DNA of 64,000 bases from Tepidanaerobacteraceae bacterium. GTDB lineage: Bacteria > Bacillota > Thermosediminibacteria > Thermosediminibacterales > Tepidanaerobacteraceae. Of the stretch, positions 1 to 15,015 are shown in pieces. The notes under the pieces are model-generated. The model saw only the letters and a list, made by a program, of their open reading frames with translations, did no database searches and was not told the origin of the DNA. The stretch lies in assembly GCA_024655905.1 (NCBI GenBank), contig JANLFP010000005.1:124001-188000 (forward strand), read 5' to 3'. The stretch's first letter is position 1. Every line of letters begins with the position of its first letter. A program made the position numbers and the translations under genes.

Positions 1-1386
1 TACGTCGAAGTAGCTGAAGGTCTTCTCCACCAGGTATTGAAAGCCTTCTTTGAATTTTTCTATGTCCCCTTCTACCATTTCTTTCAGAAGCTCTTTTATT
101 TTGTCCGATGTTACTTCTTCGCTCTCAAACCAGGTGGATATTATGTCGCGGTATAGTTTCAGTATTTCTTTGTTTGGAACTTTTAGGTCGCATATCGTAT
201 CTCCGTATTCGCTATGGCGCAGGTTGACCGGCTTTAGATATCCGCTCACCAAGAGCATGCTCCAGAGCACTTCTTCGCTGATTATTTTTCTGTTTCTTAT
301 ATCTCTGAAATTGGTGTCGGTATTTATGACTTCGTCTTTAATCTTTCCGCCTTCTATGAGAGTCTGTATCTTCTTTTTGACACTGCTTGCTGTCTTTGTC
401 AAGACATCCCTTATGATATCGTTGCTGCTGGTGTTCACCCAGTAAGGTTGAAGTTTCTTCTGCTTCACATAGTTCAAGATAGACCATGGATTATAGATTA
501 TCGTGTTATCTCCGAATATGTATCCGTTGTACCATTCTTTTACATCGTCAATACTTGAATCCATATTATAGTAGTTAAGGATACCTTCCACTTCTTCTTC
601 GACAAATCCGAATTTATCGGCAAAAGCATTGTTAATCACCGAATAAACTTCTATGTTGTTAAAACCGGAGAATATGCTCTCTTTGGCCACCCTATATATG
701 CCCGTAATAACTGCTGTTTTCAGGTTGGGGTTGCCTTTCAAACCGCTGCCCAGAAAATTTCTCATGAAGTCTATAATATCATCATAATAGCCGCATATGT
801 AGCCATGGTTGATCGGCGTGTCGTACTCGTCAATCAAGACTATGACTTCTTTTTGGTAGTACTCATAAAGCAACCTTGTCAGCAATTTAAGACTATTTTT
901 ATACCATACATCACTGGCCTTTGCGTCAATGATATCCCAGAATAACTTTTTATCTGTTTCCTTGATTTTGTCAGACTTTAATATATAATCGTGCCGCTTA
1001 TATTCCTCAGTGAGCTGTATCTTTAAACTCTCAAAACAACTTTGAAAACTTTTTTCCTTCACGTCCTTAAAAGTGAGGTTCACCACAGGATATATGCCCT
1101 GTTCCTTTGTATAAGCGTCCCCCTGCCGCCAGATTTTTAAATCTTTGAAAAGGCGGCTGTTGTCTTCCCCGGTTTTTTCGAAAAAATACCGCAGCATGGA
1201 TAGGTTGAGGGTTTTCCCGAACCGGCGGGGACGGGTTATGAGTTTTACCTTTGATATATCATCGATTATTTCTTTGATAAAAAGAGACTTGTCTACAAAA
1301 TACCCGTTGCTCACAATCATGTCTCTAAAGTCATCTATTCCTATGGGTATCCCCTTTTTCCTATCCATATTTTCCACTTGCGGCAT
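1..1386 (-). CDS. AAA-ATPase-like protein, probable PD-(D/E)XK nuclease fusion (partial)
   Basis: The frame is open to the left edge, so only the first 462 residues are present. The N-terminal part fits the AAA-ATPase-like family (Pfam PF09820): a Walker A-like RPRRFGKT at residues 52-59, a Walker B-like VLIDEYDTPI near residue 185, and the family's VAKESIFSGFNN shortly after. Relatives usually end in a PD-(D/E)XK nuclease-like domain; here that part would lie outside the window, so nuclease activity is inferred only. The ATG at 1386 follows AAAGGGG closely, and a second in-frame ATG seven codons on is possible. Such genes are multicopy in many clostridia and gut bacteria, and their cellular role is not established. 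It has its own promoter and is not part of the sugar operon beside it. Confidence 0.8.
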   Translation of the reverse strand, partial: MPQVENMDRKKGIPIGIDDFRDMIVSNGYFVDKSLFIKEIIDDISKVKLITRPRRFGKTLNLSMLRYFFEKTGEDNSRLFKDLKIWRQGDAYTKEQGIYPVVNLTFKDVKEKSFQSCFESLKIQLTEEYKRHDYILKSDKIKETDKKLFWDIIDAKASDVWYKNSLKLLTRLLYEYYQKEVIVLIDEYDTPINHGYICGYYDDIIDFMRNFLGSGLKGNPNLKTAVITGIYRVAKESIFSGFNNIEVYSVINNAFADKFGFVEEEVEGILNYYNMDSSIDDVKEWYNGYIFGDNTIIYNPWSILNYVKQKKLQPYWVNTSSNDIIRDVLTKTASSVKKKIQTLIEGGKIKDEVINTDTNFRDIRNRKIISEEVLWSMLLVSGYLKPVNLRHSEYGDTICDLKVPNKEILKLYRDIISTWFESEEVTSDKIKELLKEMVEGDIEKFKEGFQYLVEKTFSYFDV

Positions 1387-1417
1387 CCCCTTTCTTTTCC
1401 GTAAATCCTTTGATTTT

Positions 1418-1446
1418 ATTATATCCTATAACATTTCATGATACAA
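1418..1446 (-). promoter_or_regulatory. sigma-A-type promoter of the AAA-ATPase-like gene
   Basis: Reading the minus strand, TTGTAT (1446-1441) and TATAAT (1423-1418) are separated by exactly 17 bases and lie about 32 bases before the start codon. Between here and the chemoreceptor stop at 1626 no further gene or clear terminator is visible. Confidence 0.6.
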
Positions 1447-1625
1447 CTTTTTTATAGCCACCCTTGATTTTTGGATAATATAAAACCCTGGCCAGCAGAG
1501 TTGCTCTCAAGCTCTTGCGCCGTCAATCCCGTAGAATAATTAAACCGACGCCCCAGCCAAATACCCATCTAATACCAACATTAAATAGTATTCCTGTAAT
1601 AATTTAAAATGAAAATCGTAATTGA

Positions 1626-3770
1626 TTAACCGATTTTAGTATTTTCGTACACAGATACATTCATCCTGTTGATTTCAAAAGTCCCCGTGTCCTCAAAAGC
1701 CGGAATAGGTTTGCCCAGCATCAGGTCATTGAGCCTTCTTACAACCAGCTCACCCCATAATCTGGGCCTCTGGGCGATTACCGATACGAGCTTTCCCTCT
1801 TTTATCAACCTTACAGTATCGGGAGTTTTATCAAACCCCACGCACTTTACACCTGTTTTCAGCTCATCATGCAGCTTTTCCACCAGCAACCACGCTTCTG
1901 AGTCCAGGCACACAAAACAATCAAAACCCGAATGCCTGCTTATAATGTTCTTCAAATTTTTAATCCTGTTATTTATATTCCCCGCATCCGATAAATCAAT
2001 ATCTAGTATTTTGATGCCGGGATATTTTGCGATTGCTTCTTTAAAGCCTTCCAGGCGCTGTTTCATGTTTTGCTGGACTTGAGCGCCGCTAACGGTAACT
2101 ATTACTCCACCCTTTTTGTCCAGCATCTTTGCAACCGCTTCTCCAACCGCTTTCCCCGCTTGATGATTGTCCGTGCCTATGAACGATTTTGCACCCGAGT
2201 CGGGCAGGTCAGTATCAAAAACAATAACATTGATTCTTTTTTTTATGGCTTTGCTCACCGCATTCCTCACTTCCGGAGCATCTATGGGCCCGAGTCCTAT
2301 TCCCGATACGCCTTTTTCTGTGAATTCTTCTATGAGTTTTGCCTGTTCTTTTGCATCTAGTTTTTTTGGCGCTGCATATTCTATGTTTATGCCTAATTTT
2401 CTGCCCGCTTCGCTGGCGCCATCGAATGTATCTTTAAAGAACGGGATGTCTACGCCCGGGATTATTGCAAAGGTGGTGGTTGCTTTTTCTGATTTGTTGA
2501 ATTTAAAGACGCTTATTTTTTTGTCAAGAGTTTTTATCAATGCGTCCAGGTTGGATGCCAGCTGTCCCATTATTTCTACTGAGTTTGTCTGGGTATACAT
2601 AAGGGATAGGATTTCCTGGGTAGATGCGGCGGTCTCTTCCGAAACGGAAGCAATATTTGTTATTGATTCGGAAAGTTTTGTTTTGTAGCTGCCCAGCTGA
2701 TTTATGCCACGTTTTACTATCATCAGATGGTTGTACAGTTCTTTGTTCGCGTCTGATATGCTTTTGAATGCCTGTTCGGTTTTGTAGACTGAGTCTATCT
2801 GGGATGCTATGGTTTCCATGGTGGAATTTATTGTGTGAGTTGTGTTTTCTACTATGTCTTGTATGTCTGATATGATTTTTACTATGTCGTTGCCGGATGC
2901 CAGGCTCTGGTCGGCAAGTTTTTTTATTTCTCCCGCAACAACTGCAAATCCTCTGCCTGCTTCGCCTGCTCTGGCGGCTTCAATGGCAGCGTTCAGCGAC
3001 AGAAGGTTTGTCTGGCTTGCGATGGATGTGATTATCTCCGTAATCCGGGTTATGTTGTGCGCCATTTGGCTCAGTTCTTTTACGCGTTCTGTTATGGCTT
3101 TTATGTTGTTTTCCGATAGCTGGCTTTTTTGTGAAAGTTCGCTTATGTTTATTTGCCCGAATTCGGTCATCTGCCTGACTGTTTCTGCTTTTTTCGTCAT
3201 CTGTTCTGCTTTTTCCGCTACCGATTCCATTTGTTTGATGAGTTCGCTCGAGATGGAAAGGCATGCTTCTGCATCCTCTGCCTGCTGGCCCGCTCCTTTT
3301 GCCACCGATTCGGATGAGGCGGATATTTCTTCTGACGCTTGCGATGTTTGGGAGGCATTGTCATTTACTACACCGGTGAGGTGTTTTACCTGTTCCAATG
3401 ACGAATTCACTTCTGAAATTATATCATGGAATTTATTAACCACAACACCGACAGCTGATGCCAGCGCTAAGAGTTCAACGTAATTATTGCCATTAAATTT
3501 TACAGTTAAATCACCTTCACCGGCATCATAAATCATCTTTGCCATTTTCTTTATGCTTTTTAAATATGCCCTTATTACAGCTATTTGTAGGATAAATCCA
3601 GTAGCTGCAAATAAAAATAATAATATCATTACACTCGTTATATGCCTTGTTTCAAATACCAAATCGTTATTTTTCACGTATGACATGGTGCTTGCTAGTA
3701 ATGTTGGCAACAGCACAAAAATAACAAAAATAACATTTATTATATTTGCAATTGAAAGACATTTTTTCAT
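1626..3770 (-). CDS. methyl-accepting chemotaxis protein with C-terminal periplasmic-binding-protein-like domain
   Basis: A 714-residue chemoreceptor. Two membrane segments (about 9-27 and 46-67) enclose only a short external loop of some 18 residues, so there is no outside sensor domain. A HAMP-like region (67-125) and the signalling coiled coil follow; the conserved hairpin tip NLLSLNAAIEAARAGEAGRG lies at about 255-275. From about residue 431 to the end is a complete sugar-binding-protein fold of the ribose/LsrB type (Peripla_BP_4). Since no membrane segment separates it from the signalling domain, it should lie in the cytoplasm. The ATG at 3770 has AGGAGG eight bases upstream; an ORF start 13 codons earlier lacks one. 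It lies downstream of the beta-galactosidase in the same direction, with a hairpin between them. The ligand is unknown. Confidence 0.9.
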   Translation of the reverse strand: MKKCLSIANIINVIFVIFVLLPTLLASTMSYVKNNDLVFETRHITSVMILLFLFAATGFILQIAVIRAYLKSIKKMAKMIYDAGEGDLTVKFNGNNYVELLALASAVGVVVNKFHDIISEVNSSLEQVKHLTGVVNDNASQTSQASEEISASSESVAKGAGQQAEDAEACLSISSELIKQMESVAEKAEQMTKKAETVRQMTEFGQINISELSQKSQLSENNIKAITERVKELSQMAHNITRITEIITSIASQTNLLSLNAAIEAARAGEAGRGFAVVAGEIKKLADQSLASGNDIVKIISDIQDIVENTTHTINSTMETIASQIDSVYKTEQAFKSISDANKELYNHLMIVKRGINQLGSYKTKLSESITNIASVSEETAASTQEILSLMYTQTNSVEIMGQLASNLDALIKTLDKKISVFKFNKSEKATTTFAIIPGVDIPFFKDTFDGASEAGRKLGINIEYAAPKKLDAKEQAKLIEEFTEKGVSGIGLGPIDAPEVRNAVSKAIKKRINVIVFDTDLPDSGAKSFIGTDNHQAGKAVGEAVAKMLDKKGGVIVTVSGAQVQQNMKQRLEGFKEAIAKYPGIKILDIDLSDAGNINNRIKNLKNIISRHSGFDCFVCLDSEAWLLVEKLHDELKTGVKCVGFDKTPDTVRLIKEGKLVSVIAQRPRLWGELVVRRLNDLMLGKPIPAFEDTGTFEINRMNVSVYENTKIG

Positions 3771-3859
3771 CCTACAATCCTCCTGATAAGGTTTAGAATA
3801 ACAAAGCAAAGAGGAAGCAATGTTATTCGATTTTTTTCAAAACCTTTTTCCGGCAATAC

Positions 3860-3897
3860 AGAAAATGGGGAGGCGCACAATGCCTCACCCATTTTCT
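3860..3897 (-). terminator. hairpin terminator after the beta-galactosidase gene
   Basis: An inverted repeat pairs AGAAAATGGGTGAGGC with GCCTCCCCATTTTCT around a seven-base loop. The U-rich part is mostly inside the stem foot, so termination may be partial. It separates the galactosidase stop (3984) from the chemoreceptor start (3770). Confidence 0.55.
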
Positions 3898-3983
3898 CTT
3901 TCGGTTTCTCATATCTCCGCTATGAAACCATCTCCGCTTTTTATGCTCTATTTTGACTTTACCTTTGATTCTCGCGACCTTTG

Positions 3984-10217
<6,234 letters not shown>

Positions 10218-10269
10218 TTAACCGTTGCATCTTCCTCCAAATTCCACCACTGAATCAATGAGCGAATTT

Positions 10270-11274
10270 CTATTTCTTCGCGAGGTATTTCCTGATATCA
10301 ATAGACACTGCCACCACAATAACTATTCCCTTCAAGATATACTGCCAGTAAGGGTTGATGCCGATGAATGTCAGGCCGTAGTTTATAACGCCGAAGATGA
10401 GCACACCTGCTAATACTCCGGGCACTGTGCCTACGCCGCCTGTTGTGGATACGCCTCCTACAAAGCATGCTGATATGGCATCGAACTCATACATGAATCC
10501 GTAGTTGTTTGTCGCCCCACCGGTCCTGGCTGCCTCCAGCACCCCGGCAAATCCGAAGCATGCTCCCGCGATGGTATAAATGAGAAGAAGCATGAGCTTG
10601 ACGTTTATGCCTGAAACTTCTGCTGCCTGCCTGTTTCCGCCTATGGCGTAAGTATATTTTCCAAACGATGTCCTGGTAAAGACCACCCATGCAATAGCAG
10701 CAATTATTACTGCTATAATTACTATTATGGGTATTGATCCGATTAAGCCGGAACCCAAAAACGTGAAATCCTTTCTCAATCCACCTATTGGCTGGGAATT
10801 GTTTGGCGGCAAATCAAAGTAAATAGAATTTATCCCGTATGCAATTACCTGTGTTCCGAGGGTCGCAATAAATGGTGGAACACTAAACCGTGAAATTATA
10901 ATACCGTTTAACAAACCTACAGAAATTCCCGCCAGAATTGCAATCGCTATGGGCAGCCATAATGGAAGCTGAGGCAGGTTTGGGAAAAATCTCCTTGCAT
11001 AATCTGGGGTTTGAAGCATTGAAGCTGATAAAACAGCCGCCAGACCGATGACACGACCCGCGCCCAGGTCAACACCGCCAGTCAGCAATATGCAGAACAT
11101 GCCTATGGCAATAATCACCCTTGTCGACGACTGCAGGAGTATGTCCCGCAATGTTGTAAGCGACAGGAATTTAGGATTAACGGTTGCGATCGCTGCTATA
11201 AGCATCAGCAAAAATATATATATAAAATTTTGCGAAACAAATTCCGTGGTCTTTTTAATATTCTCAGTCCTCAT
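10270..11274 (-). CDS. mglC: galactose/methyl-galactoside ABC transporter permease
   Basis: A 334-residue membrane protein of the RbsC/MglC type (BPD_transp_2) with about ten hydrophobic segments and the family motif GVDLGAGRVIGLAAV near residue 65. It would form the homodimeric channel of the importer. The start is set at the second ATG (11274) because GGAGG lies five bases before it, overlapping an ATG four codons earlier. It follows the ATPase after 74 bases that hold a small GC hairpin, and precedes the beta-galactosidase by 94 bases. The name MglC rather than RbsC rests on the binding protein, which matches galactose/glucose-binding proteins residue for residue at the sugar pocket. Confidence 0.9.
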   Translation of the reverse strand: MRTENIKKTTEFVSQNFIYIFLLMLIAAIATVNPKFLSLTTLRDILLQSSTRVIIAIGMFCILLTGGVDLGAGRVIGLAAVLSASMLQTPDYARRFFPNLPQLPLWLPIAIAILAGISVGLLNGIIISRFSVPPFIATLGTQVIAYGINSIYFDLPPNNSQPIGGLRKDFTFLGSGLIGSIPIIVIIAVIIAAIAWVVFTRTSFGKYTYAIGGNRQAAEVSGINVKLMLLLIYTIAGACFGFAGVLEAARTGGATNNYGFMYEFDAISACFVGGVSTTGGVGTVPGVLAGVLIFGVINYGLTFIGINPYWQYILKGIVIVVAVSIDIRKYLAKK

Positions 11275-11348
11275 ATTAACCTCCATTCCGCCGCTAACGC
11301 TGGCGGCACAAATAGTGATGAGTTCTTATTCATGATATCCTCTCCCAG

Positions 11349-12863
11349 TCAGGCTATAAACCTCGTAGCCAATCTCATTATTTCTTCTTCGGTTGCTTTA
11401 TTGCCATCTATAATGCCGGACAGGCGGCCTTCGCACATGACCATTATTCTATCGGACATCCCCAGGAGTTCCGGCATTTCTGAAGATATCATTATTATGC
11501 TTTTGCCCTGTTTTGCCAGATCTGCAATTATCGTATATATTTCAAACTTGGCTCCGACATCGATGCCCCGGGTAGGTTCATCCAGGAGAAATATCTCAGG
11601 CTCCGTCAGCAGCCATCTGGCAAAAAGCACCTTCTGCTGATTTCCTCCCGAAAGATCTTTTATGACTTTATTTAAAGAAGGTGTTTTTACCCGCAGCATT
11701 TCTACGGCTTGAGTCACATCGTTTCTCATCTTTTTGCTGTCCAGCAGCAAATTGGGTTTAATATATTTTAAAATATTTGCTATGGAAGTGTTTTCCAGCA
11801 CCGACATCAAGGGAATTATGCCTGTCAACCGGCGATCTTCGGTCAAAAGCGCGATTTTGTGCTTTTTTGCATCTATGGGCGATTTTATGTTCACTTTTTC
11901 GCCGTTTATGAAAATCTCGCCCGACTGCACCGACCTCAATCCAAATATTGCTTCAATCAATTCAGTCCGCTGAGCGCCCACCAGGCCGCCGACTCCCAGT
12001 ACCTCGCCTTCCCTGACCTCGAAAGAAATGTTTTTAAAAGAATTCGGCATCGATGATGTGAAATTTTCAACTTTCATTTTTACTTTTCCGGGCACATTAT
12101 AACGCTTCGGGAATCTGTTGGTGAGGTCCCGGCCCACCATTTTGGAAATTATCATATCTATGTTTAACTCCGATGCAGACCAGGTCCCTATTCGCTTGCC
12201 ATCCCTCATTATCGTCACTTCGTCGGCTATCTTCAATATTTCTTCCATTTTATGGGATATGTATATAATCGATACTCCTCTTTTTTTCAAGTCGTTTATT
12301 ATTTTGAAAAGATGCTCTACTTCGTTTTCGGTGAGGGACGATGTCGGCTCGTCCATTATGATTATTTTTGAGTCATATGAAATGGCCTTTGCGATTTCCA
12401 TCAGCTGCACTTTTGAAACGGAAAGATTAGCTACTTTTTCATTCGGCTTTATGTCTATGTTCAATCCTTTTAAAAGTGCCTTTGTATCGTCATACATCTT
12501 TTTATGGTCCACAAAATTTAAAGGCCCGTATTTTCTTTGCGGAAAACGCCCCAGCCATATGTTTTCCATGACATTTCTGTACGGCACGGGATGCAGTTCC
12601 TGGTGAATCATGGAAATGCCCAGTTTGAGCGCATCGATGGGGCTGTTTATCTCTACATGGTTTTTATTCAAAACGATCTCGCCGGAGTCCGGCTTGTAAA
12701 TCCCGAAAAGGCACTTCATCAAGGTCGATTTTCCCGCACCGTTCTCTCCTACCAGTGCGTGTATGGTACCCTTTCTGACCTTCAGCGTTACATCGTCGAG
12801 CGCTTTGACTCCGGGGAATTCCTTGGATATGTTGTTCATTTCGAGTATGAATTCATCAGACAT
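11349..12863 (-). CDS. mglA: galactose/methyl-galactoside ABC transporter ATPase
   Basis: A 504-residue tandem ATPase typical of the RbsA/MglA class (about 500 residues). The N-terminal half has Walker A GENGAGKST, a signature-like LSVSKVQL and Walker B IIIMDEP; the C-terminal half has a degenerate Walker A (GGLVGAQRTE), the signature LSGGNQQKV and Walker B IFLLDEPTRGIDVG. The second half thus keeps the signature while its P-loop is altered, as is usual for this class. The ATG at 12863 is preferred over upstream in-frame codons since the protein then begins like its relatives, with AAGGTG about ten bases upstream. It lies between mglB and mglC and powers uptake at the inner face of the membrane. 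Confidence 0.93.
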   Translation of the reverse strand: MSDEFILEMNNISKEFPGVKALDDVTLKVRKGTIHALVGENGAGKSTLMKCLFGIYKPDSGEIVLNKNHVEINSPIDALKLGISMIHQELHPVPYRNVMENIWLGRFPQRKYGPLNFVDHKKMYDDTKALLKGLNIDIKPNEKVANLSVSKVQLMEIAKAISYDSKIIIMDEPTSSLTENEVEHLFKIINDLKKRGVSIIYISHKMEEILKIADEVTIMRDGKRIGTWSASELNIDMIISKMVGRDLTNRFPKRYNVPGKVKMKVENFTSSMPNSFKNISFEVREGEVLGVGGLVGAQRTELIEAIFGLRSVQSGEIFINGEKVNIKSPIDAKKHKIALLTEDRRLTGIIPLMSVLENTSIANILKYIKPNLLLDSKKMRNDVTQAVEMLRVKTPSLNKVIKDLSGGNQQKVLFARWLLTEPEIFLLDEPTRGIDVGAKFEIYTIIADLAKQGKSIIMISSEMPELLGMSDRIMVMCEGRLSGIIDGNKATEEEIMRLATRFIA

Positions 12864-12942
12864 AGCATTTTTCACCTTTTTTAATTTATTGTTCAAACGA
12901 TGCGGGGGCAAGGCAGGCGACATTGCCCCCGCATCAAAAATA

Positions 12943-14013
12943 TTATTTTGCGTCGTTTATGTTGTCCTTTGTGATCTTCTTGTAAGGCACCCATACGTAT
13001 TTGCCGTCGGTGATTTCATATCCTGTGTTCCCTTTGTCAGGAACAAGCCCCTGGGCAAGGACGTATGACAGCATGAAGGTAGCATTGCCCTGATTTTTGC
13101 CGTCATTCAACACTGTTCCGAGAAGCGTTCCATCTTCCAGAGCCTGAAGTGCGGGCGCCGTTGCATCCACGCCTACCACGGGCATGTATTTGTCACCTTT
13201 AAAGTATCCGGCCGCTTTCAACGCTTCTATAGCTCCGAGGGCCATGTCGTCGTTGTTGGCAAACACAACTTCGATTTTGTCTCCAAGGGATGCCAGAAAG
13301 GCTGCCATCTTTTCCTGGCCTTTTACGCGGTCCCACATTCCTGTGTCTTCCGCCAGCTTCTCTGTTTTAATGCCTGCATCCTCAACGGCTTTTATGGAGT
13401 ATTTTGTGCGGAGTTCCGCATCCTGGTGACCCGGTTCACCCTTGAGCATCACATACTGCATTACCCCGTCTTTATTCTTGTCGGCTTCCGGATGAGCCTT
13501 CCAGTAGTCAACTACAAGCTGACCCTGTATAGTCCCGGATTCTTCGGCTTTTGCACCCACATAATACACCTTATCCCATTTCTGCATGTCTTCCGGCAGC
13601 GGTTCGCGGTTGAAGAATACTATTGGAATGTTCGCTGTTTTTGCTTTGTCTATCAATACTCCCGCCGCGGTTCTATCCACCGGGTTTATAGCGAGCGCGT
13701 TCACTTTCTTGGTTATGAAAAGGTCTACCTTGTCATTCTGGGTGGGCTGAGAATTCTGGCTGTCAACTATGTCCACCTTAGCCTTGCCTTCAGCAGCTTT
13801 TGCGATGGTGTCGCGGACCGACGTCATGAATGTATCGTCGAATTTGTATATTGCGCAGCCGATGTAGGGCTGTGCAGAGCTCTGCTGGCTCTGGCCGCTC
13901 TGGGAGCTGCCCGAGCTCTGCTCCGATCCTCCGGACGGAGCCTTTCCGCATGCTGTTAATACCATTGAGAAAGTTAATAGAAGCGCCAAAATTAGATATA
14001 CGGTCTTTTTCAT
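12943..14013 (-). CDS. mglB: galactose/glucose-binding lipoprotein
   Basis: A 356-residue lipoprotein with signal MKKTVYLILALLLTFSMVLT followed by ACG (lipidated Cys22) and a Gly/Ser/Gln-rich tether. The mature part closely follows E. coli galactose-binding protein, including pocket residues: YKFDD (Asp14, Phe16 equivalents), FFNREP (Asn91), GHQDAELR (His152, Asp154, Arg158), MWDR (Trp183), NNDDMALGA (Asn211), VGVDA (Asp236) and LNDGKNQ (Asn256). A site for D-galactose or D-glucose is therefore well supported. The calcium loop also looks kept (DKNKDGVMQ). GGGAGAG stands nine bases before the ATG. It is first of the three transporter genes and follows the PfkB kinase by 24 bases, so sugar uptake and breakdown are in one unit. 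Confidence 0.94.
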   Translation of the reverse strand: MKKTVYLILALLLTFSMVLTACGKAPSGGSEQSSGSSQSGQSQQSSAQPYIGCAIYKFDDTFMTSVRDTIAKAAEGKAKVDIVDSQNSQPTQNDKVDLFITKKVNALAINPVDRTAAGVLIDKAKTANIPIVFFNREPLPEDMQKWDKVYYVGAKAEESGTIQGQLVVDYWKAHPEADKNKDGVMQYVMLKGEPGHQDAELRTKYSIKAVEDAGIKTEKLAEDTGMWDRVKGQEKMAAFLASLGDKIEVVFANNDDMALGAIEALKAAGYFKGDKYMPVVGVDATAPALQALEDGTLLGTVLNDGKNQGNATFMLSYVLAQGLVPDKGNTGYEITDGKYVWVPYKKITKDNINDAK

Positions 14014-14037
14014 AAATTTTCACTCTCCCTTTAACTT

Positions 14038-14967
14038 TTATATTTTAATGATTGAAACCGCATTTAACATCATTTCGACATCTTTTCTTCTGCATCCGCC
14101 AGTCTCCGCTGTCATTGACTTGGCGGCGGATACCGCAACGCCCAGCTTCAGCATATCTCTAGCATCATAATTTCTTTTCATTGCCACTGCAAAAGCCGCA
14201 ATCATCGCATCACCGCAGCTTACTGTATTTACGGTATGTACTTTGGGCGCCGGCGCATGCAAGACTTCACTTTCGGATGCCATCACAGCTCCTTTTGAGC
14301 CGAGTGATATAACCGGCATTTCTACACCCATATTCTGCAGTTTTCTTACAGCAGCCCCAGCTTTTTCCGGGCTTACTATAATCATATCAAGGAGCTGTTC
14401 GGCTTCCTTTTTATTTGGTTTTATCAGTGTTGGCCCCGCCTCTATCCCCCCTTTCAAATACTCTCCGCTGGTGTCCAGTATCACCTTCTTTCCGTAATTT
14501 CTTGCTATTTCTATCAGAGTTTTATATATATTTACATCCACTCCCCTGGGAGCGCTGCCCGACATGGTTATCACATCGGCCCGCTGCAGGAGGTTTTCAT
14601 ATAAGTTTATAAATCTTTCGACATCTTTTTGAGTAAGAAGGGGCCCCGGCTCCAGAAGTTCGGTATGGACATGGGCAGCCTCATCTATAATGTTCACGCA
14701 GGACCGGGTCTCGCCTTCAATTCTTACAAATTCATGGGGTATGTTCATTTTTGAAAGTTCATGCTCTATAAAACCACCGGCAAAGCCGCCGATGAACCCC
14801 GTCGCCATTACTTCTTCTCCGAGAGCGGCAACCACCTTGGTGACATTGAGCCCTTTGCCTCCGGCGGTGTATACGGCCTCCTTAACCCTGGCCACATCGC
14901 CTATTTTGAAGTTTTCGACAATATAGGCCTTGTCGATGGATGTGTTTAATGTCACGGTAAGTATCAT
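14038..14967 (-). CDS. PfkB-family sugar phosphate kinase, 1-phosphofructokinase/tagatose-6-phosphate kinase type
   Basis: A 309-residue kinase of the FruK/LacC branch of the PfkB family. It opens with MILTVTLNTSIDKAY, has the sugar-binding AGGKGLNVTKV near residue 35-45, and the catalytic loop near residue 250 reads NTVSCGDAM, where GxGDxx is usual; the catalytic Asp is kept, with Ser and Cys before the Gly. Its likely job here is to phosphorylate a ketose 6-phosphate at C1 (tagatose-6-phosphate or fructose-6-phosphate) to make the substrate of the GatY-type aldolase encoded two genes upstream. The substrate cannot be told from sequence alone: LacC, FruK and PfkB-type 6-phosphofructokinases are closely related. 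Neighbours are the SIS isomerase (48 bases upstream) and mglB (24 bases downstream). Confidence 0.85.
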   Translation of the reverse strand: MILTVTLNTSIDKAYIVENFKIGDVARVKEAVYTAGGKGLNVTKVVAALGEEVMATGFIGGFAGGFIEHELSKMNIPHEFVRIEGETRSCVNIIDEAAHVHTELLEPGPLLTQKDVERFINLYENLLQRADVITMSGSAPRGVDVNIYKTLIEIARNYGKKVILDTSGEYLKGGIEAGPTLIKPNKKEAEQLLDMIIVSPEKAGAAVRKLQNMGVEMPVISLGSKGAVMASESEVLHAPAPKVHTVNTVSCGDAMIAAFAVAMKRNYDARDMLKLGVAVSAAKSMTAETGGCRRKDVEMMLNAVSIIKI

Positions 14968-15015
14968 ATTATCGACCTGCTCTTGCTTTTTTGTGTATTG
15001 GCATTATTATAAATT

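Noticed and set aside
11287-11348. GC-rich hairpin between mglA and mglC as a terminator
   Set aside because: Short stem with no U-run, and mglC has its ribosome site directly after; more likely a stability element or chance.
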